DNA of 64,000 nt from Roseospira visakhapatnamensis (GCF_014197915.1 NZ_JACIGK010000012.1:62001-126000); one strand, 5' to 3'. Positions 35,728-44,565 are shown, counted from the stretch's first letter. Notes: a model not told the origin generated them from the sequence alone. Numbers and translations: made by a program.

Positions 35728-35945
35728 AGCGTCCTCCACGAGCGGGGGCGGCCGGTCCTCGGCACCGGCCGCGCCGAGCGTCTGGGCGTCTCGATCAGGC
35801 TGTACGTGACGGCGTCGCCCCGGTCCGGGGAGCGCCCGATGCGCCGTTTGACATCCTCCTTGGGCTCCACCAGGATGCCGCCCCGCCGCAGGGTCCATTT
35901 GGGGGCGCAGATGTCCGCCCGCAGGCGCGCATCCGGCGGGGTCGT
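35724..35945 (-). pseudogene. C-terminal fragment of the terminase large subunit
   Basis: Only about 73 codons remain. They contain ICAPKWTLRRGGILVEPKED, then VKRRIGRSPDRGDAVTYSL, the classic end of TerL nuclease domains (basic strand, then the GRSPDxxDA motif). The stop overlaps the portal start as expected. The ATPase domain with Walker motifs and most of the nuclease domain are absent from the window. Upstream of about 35945 the frame runs into antisense of an integrase fragment, so the gene was cut by a deletion. Confidence 0.8.
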
Positions 35946-36182
35946 GGGGTCAGCATGGAGGACCTGGGCGCATGGATGGGGCATCGTATCCCCGGCGCGG
36001 CGACGACCGAAGTGTTCTATGCCGACGCGGATCCGGCCTATCTGGCCGGCGTGCGCGAGGTGATCGACGGCGTTATGGCTGACCTGGGCGCGCGCATGAA
36101 AAACACGCCGATGCGGCCCGGGCCCGCAGAGGCGGCCAACACCGCATGGTGGACGCAACAGCGTCTGTACGGGGCCGTCTAG
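35946..36182 (+). pseudogene. C-terminal fragment of a tyrosine integrase
   Basis: The plus-strand frame reads SMEDLGAWMGHRIPGAATTE followed by VFYADADPAYLAGVREVID, the end of the catalytic domain of tyrosine recombinases: the LGxxMGH motif with a catalytic His and the ATTExYA segment. The position of the catalytic Tyr is occupied (VFYAD). It stops just before the right arm-type repeats and attachment site, the normal int-att order. Everything N-terminal of LGAWMGH, including the catalytic Arg and the arm-binding domain, is gone. An ATG at 35955 could express about 75 residues, but these would not be active. Confidence 0.75.
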
Positions 36183-36188
36183 CGGGGC

Positions 36189-36209
36189 CGGCGCCCAAGT
36201 TGCACCCAA
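36189..36209 (+). promoter_or_regulatory. Candidate right integrase arm-type sites
   Basis: Two units CGGCGCCCAA and TTGCACCCAA (11-bp period) lie between the integrase fragment and the right attachment site and match the repeated TTGCGCCCAA at the left end (4347-4367). The AT-rich stretch 36211-36257 between them and the core fits the bend region of a phage attachment site. Confidence 0.5.
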
Positions 36210-36257
36210 AGCGGTCTGACAATAAATAGCAAAAACAGAGAGATAGATCTCTTGAAA

Positions 36258-36306
36258 GGCGACGCCAAGAAGATGACCGAAGAGATCGTGCAGGCCCTGG
36301 AGTAGG
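36258..36306 (+). repeat. attR: Right attachment site (duplicate of the pntB 3' end)
   Basis: The 49 bases repeat 4228-4276 with one mismatch. Here they follow phage DNA and have no upstream pntB, but they are followed directly by a strong terminator hairpin, as expected for the chromosomal side of the original pntB end. Confidence 0.9.
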
Positions 36307-36312
36307 GGACCT

Positions 36313-36343
36313 CGGGCCTCCCGTCCATCGAGCGGGAGGCCCG
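36313..36343 (+). terminator. Displaced terminator of the pnt operon
   Basis: CGGGCCTCCCG at 36313-36323 pairs perfectly with 36333-36343 around a 9-nt loop. It begins 8 bases after the stop codon of the duplicated pntB end, so it was almost certainly the pnt terminator before the prophage inserted. There is no long T-tract (TCCCGG follows), so the strength is uncertain. Confidence 0.7.
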
Positions 36344-36525
36344 TCCCGGCCGGGTGTTTGTACACAACGGCGGATGAGCGTGACTCGTTTACCCCCGGGC
36401 GCCGTGCAGGACGCCCGGATCCAACGGCGAGGCACCGCGACGCGGTGTCGGGGCCGGCCATGGACGTCGACGAACCACGGACGTGAAGCAATGGTCATGG
36501 TCGATGACCGTTGGCATGACATGAA

Positions 36526-36562
36526 GAAACGGGGCGGCTTCATCGCGAGGCCGCCCCGTTTC
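36526..36562. terminator. Strong hairpin terminator downstream of the chemoreceptor gene
   Basis: GAAACGGGGCGGC at 36526-36538 pairs exactly with 36550-36562 around an 11-nt loop, with TTTTC following on the plus strand and a T-rich flank on the minus strand. It ends the leftward chemoreceptor transcript and may also stop rightward readthrough. The rest of 36344-36613 shows no supported gene. Confidence 0.85.
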
Positions 36563-36613
36563 TTTTCTGGCCCGTCTCCTGGTGTGGGGTCGGGGGTGTG
36601 CGATGCCGTCGTC

Positions 36614-38329
36614 CTACATCACGCGCAGGTTCTTCATGAACTCCGCGACGCGCGCGGACAGGTGTTCCGACTGCTGTGACAGGTTCTCGGCGGACGTCAG
36701 CACATGCCGGGCGCCGGACCCCGCGCGCTCCGATGTCTTGGTGACGCCCTCGATCGAGGACGACACCTGCCGGGTGCCGACCGAGGCTTCCTGCGTGCTG
36801 CGGCCGATCTCCGTCGCCGCCGCGTTCTGTTCCTCGATGGCCGCCGCGACCGAGGCCGAGATCTCCCTGATCTTCTCGATCTTGTCGTTGATGTCGGCGA
36901 TGGTCGTCACGACGCTGTCGGTCCGGTCCTGAACGTCCTTGATCTGCGCGGCGATCTCCTCGGTGGCCTTGGCGGTCTGGGTGGCCAGAGACTTGACCTC
37001 GTTGGCCACCACGGCGAAGCCCTTGCCGGCGTCGCCGGCGCGCGCCGCCTCGATGGTGGCGTTCAACGCCAGCAGGTTGGTCTGCTCGGCGATGCTGGTG
37101 ATCAGGTTGACCACGGTGCCGATGGACTCGACCTTCTCGGCCAGTCCCTTGATCTCGGCATCGCTGGCCACGGACGCCGCGAAGGCGTCGTCGGCCGCCC
37201 CCGTCTGCTCCCGCATCTGGCGGCTGATCTCGGTGATCGATCCCCCAAGCTCCTCGGTGGCGGTGGCCACGGCCTGCACGTTCTCCGACGCCAGTTCGGC
37301 GGCGGAGGTTACGTTGGCCGCCTGGCTGCTGGTGTCCTCGGCGATGGTGGACATGGAATGCGCGGCCGACTGCATCTGGGTGGCCGCCGCCGAGACCGAC
37401 TGGATCACCTCGCCGACGCGGGTCTCGAAGTCGGTCGCCAGGATGTCCATCGCCCGTTGTTTTTCCTGTTCGGCGTGCTTGACCTCCTCGGCGCGCTCGG
37501 CGCGCATCTTTTCGATCTTCAGGGCGTTCTTCTTGAAGACCTCGACGGTCTGGCTGATGGCGCCGATTTCATCGCCGCGCCGCAAGCCGGGCACCTCGAC
37601 CGCCAGATCGTTGTCGGCGATCCGGGTCATGGCCGAGATCAGATGGGCGATGGGCGCGGTGATGCTGCGGGTGATCACCCAGGCCAGGGCGACCGCGACG
37701 ATGACCGACAGACCCAGCAGCGCGTACGTCTGCAGGGTGACCCGGGCGCGGACGTCGCGCGAGTTGTCCATGAACTCCACGGCCTTGTTCTGCGCGAAGT
37801 TGTTGAGCGCGGTCATGTGCTTGTCGATCAGGGCCACATGCTGGGCGCCCCGCTCGCGGGTGATGTCGGCGGCCGCGTCGCGGTCCCCGGCGCGCACCAG
37901 CGCGATCACGTCGTCGCGAATGGCGCGCCACTCCTTGAACGCCGTTTCGGCGTTGTTGATCATGCGGGGATCGCCGAGGAACCGGTCACGCAGGATGGCG
38001 AACTGCGCGTCCACATCCCGTTCCAACCGGTCGACCTCCGCGCTGGCCGCGTTGATCTTGGCGGTATCCCGGGCGAGGGCGATGTCCTTCATGCTCCGAT
38101 GCATGGCGGTGATGTCGGCATCGGCGGCCAGCACGGCGTTGCTGACGGCGAAGGGGTGGCGGTACATCCGCGCAGTCAGATCGGACAGCGTTCCCATGCT
38201 GTTTTGCGCGATGAGCCCATTGAGGATACTGATCGCGATGAGGACGGCGAAGCCGACGGCCAGACGCGCGCCAATGCTGAATCGAGAAAAAAAGGAGGGC
38301 TGTGTGGTTGTCGCCGATCCTGAGGTCAT
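36614..38329 (-). CDS. Methyl-accepting chemotaxis protein with a 4-helix-bundle sensor
   Basis: This 571-residue receptor has membrane helix 1 (about 20-42), a helical periplasmic sensor of the 4HB_MCP type (about 43-205), membrane helix 2 ([19 protein letters not shown], about 207-226), a HAMP domain, and a cytoplasmic signalling domain with the conserved tip ([20 protein letters not shown], about residues 408-427). It signals to CheA/CheW. The ATG at 38329 is chosen because the first membrane helix follows. No ligand can be read from the sequence. It is a single-gene unit with a strong terminator and an unusual repeated leader. Confidence 0.92.
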   Translation of the reverse strand: MTSGSATTTQPSFFSRFSIGARLAVGFAVLIAISILNGLIAQNSMGTLSDLTARMYRHPFAVSNAVLAADADITAMHRSMKDIALARDTAKINAASAEVDRLERDVDAQFAILRDRFLGDPRMINNAETAFKEWRAIRDDVIALVRAGDRDAAADITRERGAQHVALIDKHMTALNNFAQNKAVEFMDNSRDVRARVTLQTYALLGLSVIVAVALAWVITRSITAPIAHLISAMTRIADNDLAVEVPGLRRGDEIGAISQTVEVFKKNALKIEKMRAERAEEVKHAEQEKQRAMDILATDFETRVGEVIQSVSAAATQMQSAAHSMSTIAEDTSSQAANVTSAAELASENVQAVATATEELGGSITEISRQMREQTGAADDAFAASVASDAEIKGLAEKVESIGTVVNLITSIAEQTNLLALNATIEAARAGDAGKGFAVVANEVKSLATQTAKATEEIAAQIKDVQDRTDSVVTTIADINDKIEKIREISASVAAAIEEQNAAATEIGRSTQEASVGTRQVSSSIEGVTKTSERAGSGARHVLTSAENLSQQSEHLSARVAEFMKNLRVM

Positions 38330-38356
38330 GATGGCTCGCCTTCTCGCAGACGGTGT

Positions 38357-38394
38357 GATCCCGTTCGACAAAAGAGATCCCGTTCGACAAAAGA
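38357..38394. repeat. 19-bp tandem duplication in the chemoreceptor leader
   Basis: GATCCCGTTCGACAAAAGA occurs twice back to back, 28 to 65 bases upstream of the chemoreceptor ATG (minus strand). The position in the 5' leader or promoter suggests a regulator site or an RNA element, but I recognise no known motif. Confidence 0.7.
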
Positions 38395-38725
38395 CAGGGC
38401 GGTATTGTGGGACGGCCGGGGGGCCGGCGCGCCATGGCCACGTCTGTCCGTGAGTCTGACGCGTCAGGATCACGGACGATCGGAATGGCTCCCAGACAAG
38501 GCGGCCAGTGTAACGAAGCCCGGGCGGGTGTTTAACTATAAAATTGTCAGAGTCCGCGATCTATATCAAAGGGTGCATCAAGTCGCGGCAATGTGCGTGA
38601 GGGGGCAGGGGGCCCGATCCATGGTCCCCTCCGACCGGGGACGTCCCTCGCGCGGCGACGCCGTCACGGAGACCAGCCGTGACGGCACATGTCGCCGCAC
38701 ACCACTTTGAAGTTGGCGCACGTTT
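38395..38725. other. Intergenic region between the chemoreceptor and malonyl-CoA decarboxylase genes
   Basis: No gene is supported here. The stretch contains a 12-bp palindrome (CTGACGCGTCAG, about 38457-38468) and an AT-rich patch (38530-38580) that probably holds the chemoreceptor promoter, read leftward. Confidence 0.5.
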
Positions 38726-38767
38726 GATCCGGACAAAAGAGCGCAGACAGCGTCTTTCGTCTGGATC
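38726..38767. terminator. Palindromic hairpin after the mcd gene, copy 1 of a dispersed element
   Basis: GATCCGGACAAAAGA pairs with TCTTTCGTCTGGATC, with two non-Watson-Crick positions. It lies 15 bases beyond the malonyl-CoA decarboxylase stop, where it may act as terminator. A related hairpin lies after ahcY at 52407-52466 in the opposite orientation. Confidence 0.65.
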
Positions 38768-38781
38768 AGTGCAGGAGGGGC

Positions 38782-40326
38782 CTATCCCTTGGCCAGGTTC
38801 CGGATGGCGGTGGAGGTGGCCACCTTGCCCTGGCCCTGGTACGCCTCATGGTTCCGCTCGATATCGGAGAGCTTGTAGAGGTAGTTGACCATCAGGCCGC
38901 CCGATTGCCGCACCCCCTTCGGTGAGCGATCGCCCATCCAGTTGAGCCGCTCCACCCGGGCGCCGTTCGACAGGTGGAAGTGGGCCACCGGGTCCAGCGC
39001 CACCGGCGGGCGCCCCTCCTGGCGGGGCGTGCGGCGCTCGTTGACCAGATAGCGCGCGCAGAGCCGCGTCATCGGTCCCTTCAGGGCGGTGGTCAGGGGG
39101 TCGTGGTCCGGCCAGCAGGGATCGGCCAGCAGCGTCTTGAAGCTGCCCTTGGCGCCGATCGCCGGGCGCCCCGCCTTGGTGTCCCGCCCCGCCTTGATGT
39201 CCCTGCCGGTGCGGCCGTCCTTGCCGGCGGCGTCGGCCGCGTCGGCGGTCCGCCCGACACCCGCCTGGGTGATGGCCTTGCGCTCGGCCGGCAGCAACAG
39301 GCCGGGCTCGCCCTCGGCCAGGCGCCGATCGAGCCAGCCACAGAAGCCGGGAATCGGCGACAGCGTCGAGAACGTGGACAGCTTGGGGAAGGAGTGGCTC
39401 AGGCGCTCCACCACCTGCTTGATGAGGAAGTTGCCGAAGCTGATGCCGGCCAGGCCCGCCTGGGCGTTGGAGATGGAGTAGAAGATGGCGGTGTCCGCCT
39501 CCTCCGGGTTCAGCATGGGGGCGTCCATGTCCAACAACGCCTGGATGTTGCCGGCGATGCCGTTGACCAGCGCCACCTCGACGAAGATCAGCGGTTCCTC
39601 GGGCATGTTGGGGTGGATGAAGGCATACAGGCGGCGGTCATGGTCCAGCCGGTTCTTGAGGTCGTCCCAACTCTGGATTTCGTGCACGGCCTCGTAGGTG
39701 ATGATCTTTTCCAGGAAGGCGGCGGGCGAGTCCCAGGTGATGCGTCGCAACTCCAGGAAGCCGATGTCGAACCAGGAGGCCAGCAGGTCGCGCAGGTCGC
39801 GTTCCAGGCCGCGCAGTTCCGGCCGCTCGCGGGCCAGCGGCAGCAGCTCGGCGCGCATGTCCACCAGGAACTTGATGCCCCGGGGCAGGGCGTTGAACTG
39901 GGTCAGCAGGCGCTGGCGCGGCGACACCAGCACGTCGCGCAGGCGGCCTTCGGTCCATTGCAGGGCCGCGACGTGGTCGTCCTGCACCGCCAGCACGGCC
40001 GCCGCCGCGTCGCGCACCTGGTCGTGGTCGGTGGCGTATTCGCGGGCCAGGATCTCCAGGAAGCGCGCGCGTCCGGTTTCGTTGAGGCTGAGGTAGGCGC
40101 GCCCCAGGGTGGCGGCGCGGGCGCGCGCCGAGACCTCGCCGCCGCGCGCCTCCAGGCAGGCGTTCATGCCGGCGCGAATCTTGCGGGCGTCGTCCTCGGG
40201 CAGGTCCGGGTTGAGACTCGACAGGTCGTCGGCGCTGGACACCTTGTCGGAAATGTCACGCCACACCGTGCCCAGGCTGCGCAGGCGGCCCAGCAGGCCG
40301 ATCGGGGCAGGTTGATTCTGTGTCAT
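38782..40326 (-). CDS. mcd: Malonyl-CoA decarboxylase
   Basis: This enzyme converts malonyl-CoA to acetyl-CoA and CO2. The 514-residue protein has the helical N-terminal domain (about 1-190) and the acetyltransferase-fold C-terminal domain with the conserved stretches ITWDSPAAFLEKIITYEAVH, FFHPNMPEEPLIF-like RRLYAFIHPNMPEEPLIFVE, FYSISNAQAGLAGISFGNFL and, near the end, DPVAHFHLSNGARVERLNWM and GDRSPKGVRQSGGLMVNYLY. The catalytic Ser and His lie in these blocks. An unusual Lys/Asp/Gly insert (GKDGRTGRDIKAGRDTKAGR, about residues 375-395) interrupts the C-terminal domain. The ATG at 40326 is the family start. It is a single gene here, without a malonyl-CoA synthetase partner in view. Confidence 0.92.
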   Translation of the reverse strand: MTQNQPAPIGLLGRLRSLGTVWRDISDKVSSADDLSSLNPDLPEDDARKIRAGMNACLEARGGEVSARARAATLGRAYLSLNETGRARFLEILAREYATDHDQVRDAAAAVLAVQDDHVAALQWTEGRLRDVLVSPRQRLLTQFNALPRGIKFLVDMRAELLPLARERPELRGLERDLRDLLASWFDIGFLELRRITWDSPAAFLEKIITYEAVHEIQSWDDLKNRLDHDRRLYAFIHPNMPEEPLIFVEVALVNGIAGNIQALLDMDAPMLNPEEADTAIFYSISNAQAGLAGISFGNFLIKQVVERLSHSFPKLSTFSTLSPIPGFCGWLDRRLAEGEPGLLLPAERKAITQAGVGRTADAADAAGKDGRTGRDIKAGRDTKAGRPAIGAKGSFKTLLADPCWPDHDPLTTALKGPMTRLCARYLVNERRTPRQEGRPPVALDPVAHFHLSNGARVERLNWMGDRSPKGVRQSGGLMVNYLYKLSDIERNHEAYQGQGKVATSTAIRNLAKG

Positions 40327-40465
40327 GGCGCGCCGGCCCCTCTTTCGCCGGTCGAGAGGCAAACGCGCGGTCGAACCGCCGGAGCCCCTGCCGGGCTTGG
40401 TTTTGATGTGGTGCGCGAGGTCGCCCTCGCACGCTCCTGGTATGTGAGCATGGTGGCCCGCCGTC

Positions 40466-41995
40466 TCAAGACAGGGCCGGCGCAGGCCCCGGACTCGCCG
40501 GGGTGGCCAGGCGGGCCATGGCCTCGGCCATGGCGTCGGGCAAGTCCTCGGCGATCAGTCCGGGCGGACCGAGGCGGGCGCCCGCGCCGTGCAGCCAGAC
40601 GGCGGCGGCGGCGGCCTGCGCCGCCGGCATGCCCTGGGCCAGCAGGCCGAGAATGGCGCCGGCCAGGACGTCGCCCGAGCCGGCCGTCGCCAGGCTCGGC
40701 GGCGCGTCGGCGTTGATCACCAGGTGTCCGTCGGGGGCCGCGATCAGGGTGCGGGGCCCCTTCAGCAGCACCACGGCGCCGGCGCGTCGCGCCGCCAGCC
40801 GCGCGCGGGCCGCGCGATCGGCCTCGCTCGCCAGATCGGGGAACAGGGCGCGGAACTCGCCCTCATGCGGGGTCAATACGACCGGGCCGATGATCGCCTC
40901 GAACAGCATGCCCGGATCGTCGGCGAAGCTGGTGAGCGCGTCGGCGTCCAGCACCGTCGGCCGGCCGGTCGCCAGCAGCGCCAGCGCCCGCTGTGCCGTG
41001 ACCGGTCCGCGCCCGGACCCCGGCCCCAGCAGCAGGGCGTTGTGGCGGGCATCGTCCAACAGGGCGTCCAGGTCCTCCGGCCGCTCCAGGGCGCGGGTGA
41101 TGACCCCGGGCGCGTCCTGGGCGTAGAGCGGGAGCACCGCCTCCGGCGCCGCCACGCTCAGCAGGCCGGCCCCCATCCGCCGCGCCGCCCGGGCCGCCAG
41201 CCGTCCCGCCCCCGTCATGCGCGCGCCGCCGAACACCACGGCGTGACCCCGGGTGTACTTGTGATCGGAGGGGCGCGGCCGGGGCGGGGTCCACAGCGCC
41301 GGACCGTTGCGGAAGGCCATGGGGCGAATGTCCGCCAGCACCGCCGCCGGAATGCCGATGTCGCTTACCACCAGGTCGCCGCACAGGGTGCCCCCCGGGT
41401 CCAGCAGGTGGCCCGGCTTGGCGCGGAAGAAGGTGACGGTGACCGCCGCCGGCGCCGCCGTGCCCAGGACCCGCCCCGTGTCGCCGTCCACGCCGCTGGG
41501 CATGTCCACGGCCACCGAGGGAATGCCCCGGGCGGCGACGGCCTCCAGCACCGACCCGGCCACGCCCTCCACCGGGCGGGTCAGGCCGGCGCCGAACAGG
41601 GCATCCACCACCAGGTCCGCGCGGTCCAGCGCCCCCAGATCCAGGGGGGCGATGGGGCCGTCCCAGCGCGCGGCGTTGACGGCCGCGTCGCCGCCGAGGC
41701 GGTCCCGTTCCCCCAGCAGCGCGACGCGCACCGGCCAGCCGTCGCGGGCCAGCCGGCGCGCGATCACGAAACCGTCGCCGCCGTTGTTGCCGGGACCACA
41801 GAGTATCACCACCCGGCGGGGCCGCCAGCGCAGGCGGATGGCCCGGGCGACGGCATGGCCGGCGGCCTCCATCAGCGCCAGCGACGGCACCCCGGCGGCG
41901 ACGGCGGCGGCATCCGCGCGGCCCATCTCGGCGACGGTCAGCAGCTCCGGGTCGGCGATGGCCGAGGGGGGCGGCAGGGGAATTTGAGGAGGCAT
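40466..41995 (-). CDS. nnr: Bifunctional NAD(P)H-hydrate epimerase / ADP-dependent dehydratase
   Basis: The 509-residue enzyme repairs damaged, hydrated NAD(P)H. The N-terminal epimerase (YjeF_N) domain carries CGPGNNGGDGFVIARRL (about residue 56) and VDMPSGVDGDTG. The C-terminal kinase-like dehydratase (about 225-500) carries HAVVFGGARMTGAGRLAARA, VVLTPHEGEFRALFP and the phosphate-binding ATAGSGDVLAGAILGLL. The ATG at 41995 has TCAAATTCC-type sequence context inside; longer frames upstream are shadow. It lies 52 bases downstream of trmB on the same strand and may share its transcript. Confidence 0.93.
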   Translation of the reverse strand: MPPQIPLPPPSAIADPELLTVAEMGRADAAAVAAGVPSLALMEAAGHAVARAIRLRWRPRRVVILCGPGNNGGDGFVIARRLARDGWPVRVALLGERDRLGGDAAVNAARWDGPIAPLDLGALDRADLVVDALFGAGLTRPVEGVAGSVLEAVAARGIPSVAVDMPSGVDGDTGRVLGTAAPAAVTVTFFRAKPGHLLDPGGTLCGDLVVSDIGIPAAVLADIRPMAFRNGPALWTPPRPRPSDHKYTRGHAVVFGGARMTGAGRLAARAARRMGAGLLSVAAPEAVLPLYAQDAPGVITRALERPEDLDALLDDARHNALLLGPGSGRGPVTAQRALALLATGRPTVLDADALTSFADDPGMLFEAIIGPVVLTPHEGEFRALFPDLASEADRAARARLAARRAGAVVLLKGPRTLIAAPDGHLVINADAPPSLATAGSGDVLAGAILGLLAQGMPAAQAAAAAVWLHGAGARLGPPGLIAEDLPDAMAEAMARLATPASPGPAPALS

Positions 41996-42047
41996 GGACC
42001 GTCGTTCCGGGGCGTGTGATGAGGCCAGGACGGCGCCGTCCGCACCG

Positions 42048-42767
42048 TCACCCGCGCGGGCGGCGCCTGAAGTCAAGGTATGTGGGCGTCCGGCCGGCGT
42101 CCAGGGCCTTGGCCTCGTAGCGGGTCCGGACGTGATCGGACGGCGGCCGGCGCCAGTCGTCGGCCCGCCGCGCGGTCCACCGGAAATCCGGATGGGCGGT
42201 GGCGTGCGTCAGGGTCCAGCGCACGTATCCCCTGTCGTCGGTGGCCACACGCAGCAGGCCATCGTCGGTCAGCAGGCGCGCGAACAGGTCCAGGCGCCGG
42301 GGGGCGATCATGCGCCGCTTGGCGTGGCGGGTCTTGGGCCAGGGATCGGGGAACAGGACGAAGATCCGCTCCAGGCAGGCGTCGGGCAGGTGCTCCAGCC
42401 AGGGGCGGATATCGTCGGCGACCACGCGCACGTTGGTCAGGCCGGCGTCGTCCACGGCGGCCACCAGCTTGGCGACGCCGTACTGGAACGCCTCGCCGCC
42501 GACGAAGCCCACCTCCGGATGGGCCGCCGCCTGCGCCGCCAGATGCTCGCCGCCGCCGAAGCCGATCTCCAGCCAGACGGCGCGCACCGGATGCGGGAAC
42601 AGGACGCGGGGGTCCAAGATCTCGCCCTCGGCCGGCCGGGGCGCCGACAGGTCGGGCAGCCGCTGGTCGATCAGCGCGCGACGGCCGGCGCGCAACGGTT
42701 TGCCCTTGCGCCGGCCGTAGAAGCGGACGTCCTCGGTGCGCGGCCGGCTGTCGCGATCAGGCGCCAA
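42048..42767 (-). CDS. trmB: tRNA (guanine-N7-)-methyltransferase
   Basis: The enzyme methylates G46 in the variable loop of tRNA using S-adenosylmethionine. The 239-residue product has the SAM-binding motif [16 protein letters not shown] (about residue 65), the [14 protein letters not shown] segment, [19 protein letters not shown], the family signature, and a C-terminal [11 protein letters not shown]. No ATG precedes the conserved part; a TTG at 42767, overlapping the metK stop by 11 bases, is the likely start. Coupling with metK makes sense, since MetK makes its methyl donor. Confidence 0.92.
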   Translation of the reverse strand: MAPDRDSRPRTEDVRFYGRRKGKPLRAGRRALIDQRLPDLSAPRPAEGEILDPRVLFPHPVRAVWLEIGFGGGEHLAAQAAAHPEVGFVGGEAFQYGVAKLVAAVDDAGLTNVRVVADDIRPWLEHLPDACLERIFVLFPDPWPKTRHAKRRMIAPRRLDLFARLLTDDGLLRVATDDRGYVRWTLTHATAHPDFRWTARRADDWRRPPSDHVRTRYEAKALDAGRTPTYLDFRRRPRG

Positions 42768-43935
42768 CGGCGGTCTTCAGCGCATCCACCAGGTCCAGGC
42801 GCTCCCAGGAGAAGCCGCCGTCGTCCTCCGGCGCGCGGCCGAAATGGCCGTAGGCCGCGGTGCGGGCGTAGATGGGCCGGCTCAGGCCCAGGTGCTCGCG
42901 GATGCCCCGCGGCGACAGGTCCATGACCTCCTGGAGCGCCCGGGCCAGCTTGCCCTCGTCGACGACGCCGGTGCCGGCGGTGTCGACGTAGACCGACAGG
43001 GGCTTGGACACGCCGATGGCGTAGGACACCTGGATGGTGCACTTGGTCGCCAGGCCGGCGCCGACCACGTTCTTGGCCAGGTAGCGCGCGGCATAGGCCG
43101 CCGAGCGGTCCACCTTGGTTGGGTCCTTGCCGGAGAACGCGCCGCCGCCGTGGGGGGCCGCGCCGCCGTAGGTGTCGACGATGATCTTGCGCCCGGTCAG
43201 GCCGCAGTCGCCGTCCGGACCGCCGATCACGAAGCGGCCGGTGGGGTTCACGTAGAAGTCCTGCTCGGGGCACATCCAGCCCTCGGGCAGCACCTTCAGG
43301 ACGTGGCCGCGCACCAGCTCACGGATCTCCTCGACCGAGGCGGCATCGGCATGCTGGGTGGAGACCACCACGCTGGTGGCGCCGACCGGCTTGCCGTTCG
43401 CGTAGCGCAAGGTGACCTGACTCTTGGAGTCAGGGCCCAGAAGAGCCGTGGCGCCGCTCTTGCGGGCCTCGGCCATGGACTTCAGGATGCGATGCGACAG
43501 CGCGATGGGCGCGGGCATCAGTTCCTCGGTCTCGTCGCAGGCGTAGCCGAACATGATGCCCTGGTCGCCGGCGCCCTCGTCCTTGTTGCCGGCGGCGTCC
43601 ACGCCCTGGGCGATGTCGGTCGACTGGGAATGCAGGTGGACCTGGACATCGGCGGTCTTCCAGTGAAAGCCGTCCTGCTCGTAGCCGATATCCCGGATGG
43701 CGTCGCGCGCCACCTGCACCAGCAGATCCGTGTTGCCCGCCACCTCGGCCGGTCCACGTACCTCTCCGGCCAGCACCACCAGATTGGTGGTGGTCAGGGT
43801 CTCGCAGGCCACGCGCGCCACCGGGTCGGCGGCGAGGAAGGTATCGACCACGGCGTCGGACACCCGGTCGCAGACCTTGTCCGGATGACCTTCGGACACG
43901 GACTCGGAGGTAAACAGGTAATCGTTCAGGGACAC
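42757..43935 (-). CDS. metK: S-adenosylmethionine synthetase
   Basis: The 392-residue enzyme makes S-adenosylmethionine from methionine and ATP. Visible motifs are [15 protein letters not shown] at the N-terminus, [37 protein letters not shown] and [20 protein letters not shown]. The start is a GTG at 43935, where the family N-terminus ([18 protein letters not shown]) begins and AAGGAG lies about 9 nt upstream; the longer ATG frame is Pro/Arg-rich shadow. It is co-transcribed with trmB. I searched the 5' leader by eye for SAM riboswitch types and found none convincing. Confidence 0.96.
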   Translation of the reverse strand: MSLNDYLFTSESVSEGHPDKVCDRVSDAVVDTFLAADPVARVACETLTTTNLVVLAGEVRGPAEVAGNTDLLVQVARDAIRDIGYEQDGFHWKTADVQVHLHSQSTDIAQGVDAAGNKDEGAGDQGIMFGYACDETEELMPAPIALSHRILKSMAEARKSGATALLGPDSKSQVTLRYANGKPVGATSVVVSTQHADAASVEEIRELVRGHVLKVLPEGWMCPEQDFYVNPTGRFVIGGPDGDCGLTGRKIIVDTYGGAAPHGGGAFSGKDPTKVDRSAAYAARYLAKNVVGAGLATKCTIQVSYAIGVSKPLSVYVDTAGTGVVDEGKLARALQEVMDLSPRGIREHLGLSRPIYARTAAYGHFGRAPEDDGGFSWERLDLVDALKTAVGA

Positions 43936-44316
43936 GGGCCGGGCTCCTTCTCGGCGGGCTACGGGGGCGGGCGAAAGAAAAGGGGGACGAAGGACCACGG
44001 CCAGCGCGCGGATGCGTGAGACGGGCGCGCCGCCAGCCCCCTATTAGCGGCGGTTCTTGGCACGAGTCGACAGGGGAAGGCAAGGGTGGTTGCCCATTGA
44101 CATACCGCCCGTGGAGGATGCGGACCCCCGACCAGCCCGGCGTGACGGTCGCCGCGTCACTCCCGCGTTGACGACGGCAGGGGCTCTCTGTAGAGTGCGT
44201 GCTCCCGTTTTCGGGCGGGTGTCTGGCGACAGTGGTCGCGCGTGGACCGCCCTCCCCCGATCTTCAAGTTTCGCCGATCGGCCCCGCCGGTGCGGCCAGC
44301 CGTCGAGGATAGACCC
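43936..44316. promoter_or_regulatory. Divergent promoter region of metK and rpmJ
   Basis: This 381-bp stretch must hold the promoters of metK (leftward) and rpmJ (rightward). A GC-rich hairpin-like segment (around 44028-44052, CGCCGC...GCGGCG) lies in the metK leader. I see no gene and no clear riboswitch. Confidence 0.45.
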
Positions 44317-44442
44317 ATGCGCGTGCGTAATTCCCTGAAGTCGGCCAAGACCCGCGACAAGAACTGCCGTGTCGTGCGGCGTCGGGGCCGCGTCTACGTG
44401 ATCAACAAGCAGAACCCGCGCTTCAAGGCCCGCCAGGGCTGA
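44317..44442 (+). CDS. rpmJ: 50S ribosomal protein L36, zinc-free type
   Basis: The 41-residue product begins [20 protein letters not shown] and ends [12 protein letters not shown], matching the alphaproteobacterial L36 form. Only one of the usual four zinc ligands (Cys 17) is present, so it is the zinc-independent type. The gene stands alone, away from the main ribosomal operons, as is usual in this class. A strong terminator follows at 44519. Confidence 0.95.
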   Translation: MRVRNSLKSAKTRDKNCRVVRRRGRVYVINKQNPRFKARQG

Positions 44443-44518
44443 AGCTTCGTCCGGATGGACGGCGGTCCGGCGTGACGATCGTCGCGCGGTCGGCGATATC
44501 CGCAAGACCTTGATTCTC

Positions 44519-44549
44519 GGCCCCGGTCCGGCGCACCCGGACCGGGGCC
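44519..44549 (+). terminator. Terminator hairpin between rpmJ and nrdJ
   Basis: GGCCCCGGTCCGG pairs perfectly with the inverted copy around a 5-nt loop and is followed by TTGTCG on the plus strand. It lies between convergent genes and probably serves rpmJ and nrdJ. Confidence 0.8.
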
Positions 44550-44565
44550 TTGTCGTGCGCCGTCG

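Larger units (their letters stand above)
4228..36306. mobile_element. Defective podovirus-type prophage integrated in the 3' end of pntB
   Basis: The element is bounded by 49-bp direct repeats (4228-4276 and 36258-36306) with one mismatch and a 32,030-bp spacing. Inside are portal, scaffold, coat, connector, fibre, tailspike, internal virion, polyvalent, holin, endolysin and spanin genes, almost all on the minus strand. The plan fits short-tailed phages of the broad P22/Bcep22 kind. No intact terminase, integrase, repressor or replication gene remains: terL and int survive only as C-terminal fragments that meet near 35945. Four plus-strand genes (6064, 20238, 20897, 21136) look like cargo. 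The element probably cannot excise or package on its own. Confidence 0.9.

Noticed and set aside
4228-36306. Gene transfer agent of the RcGTA type
   Set aside because: The gene set (P22-like portal, gp4/gp10-like proteins, tailspike, polyvalent protein) is that of a podovirus, not the siphovirus-like RcGTA cluster, and terL is truncated.
43936-44316. SAM riboswitch upstream of metK
   Set aside because: I compared the leader by eye with SAM-II and SAM/SAH patterns and found no consensus core; only a GC-rich stem is present.
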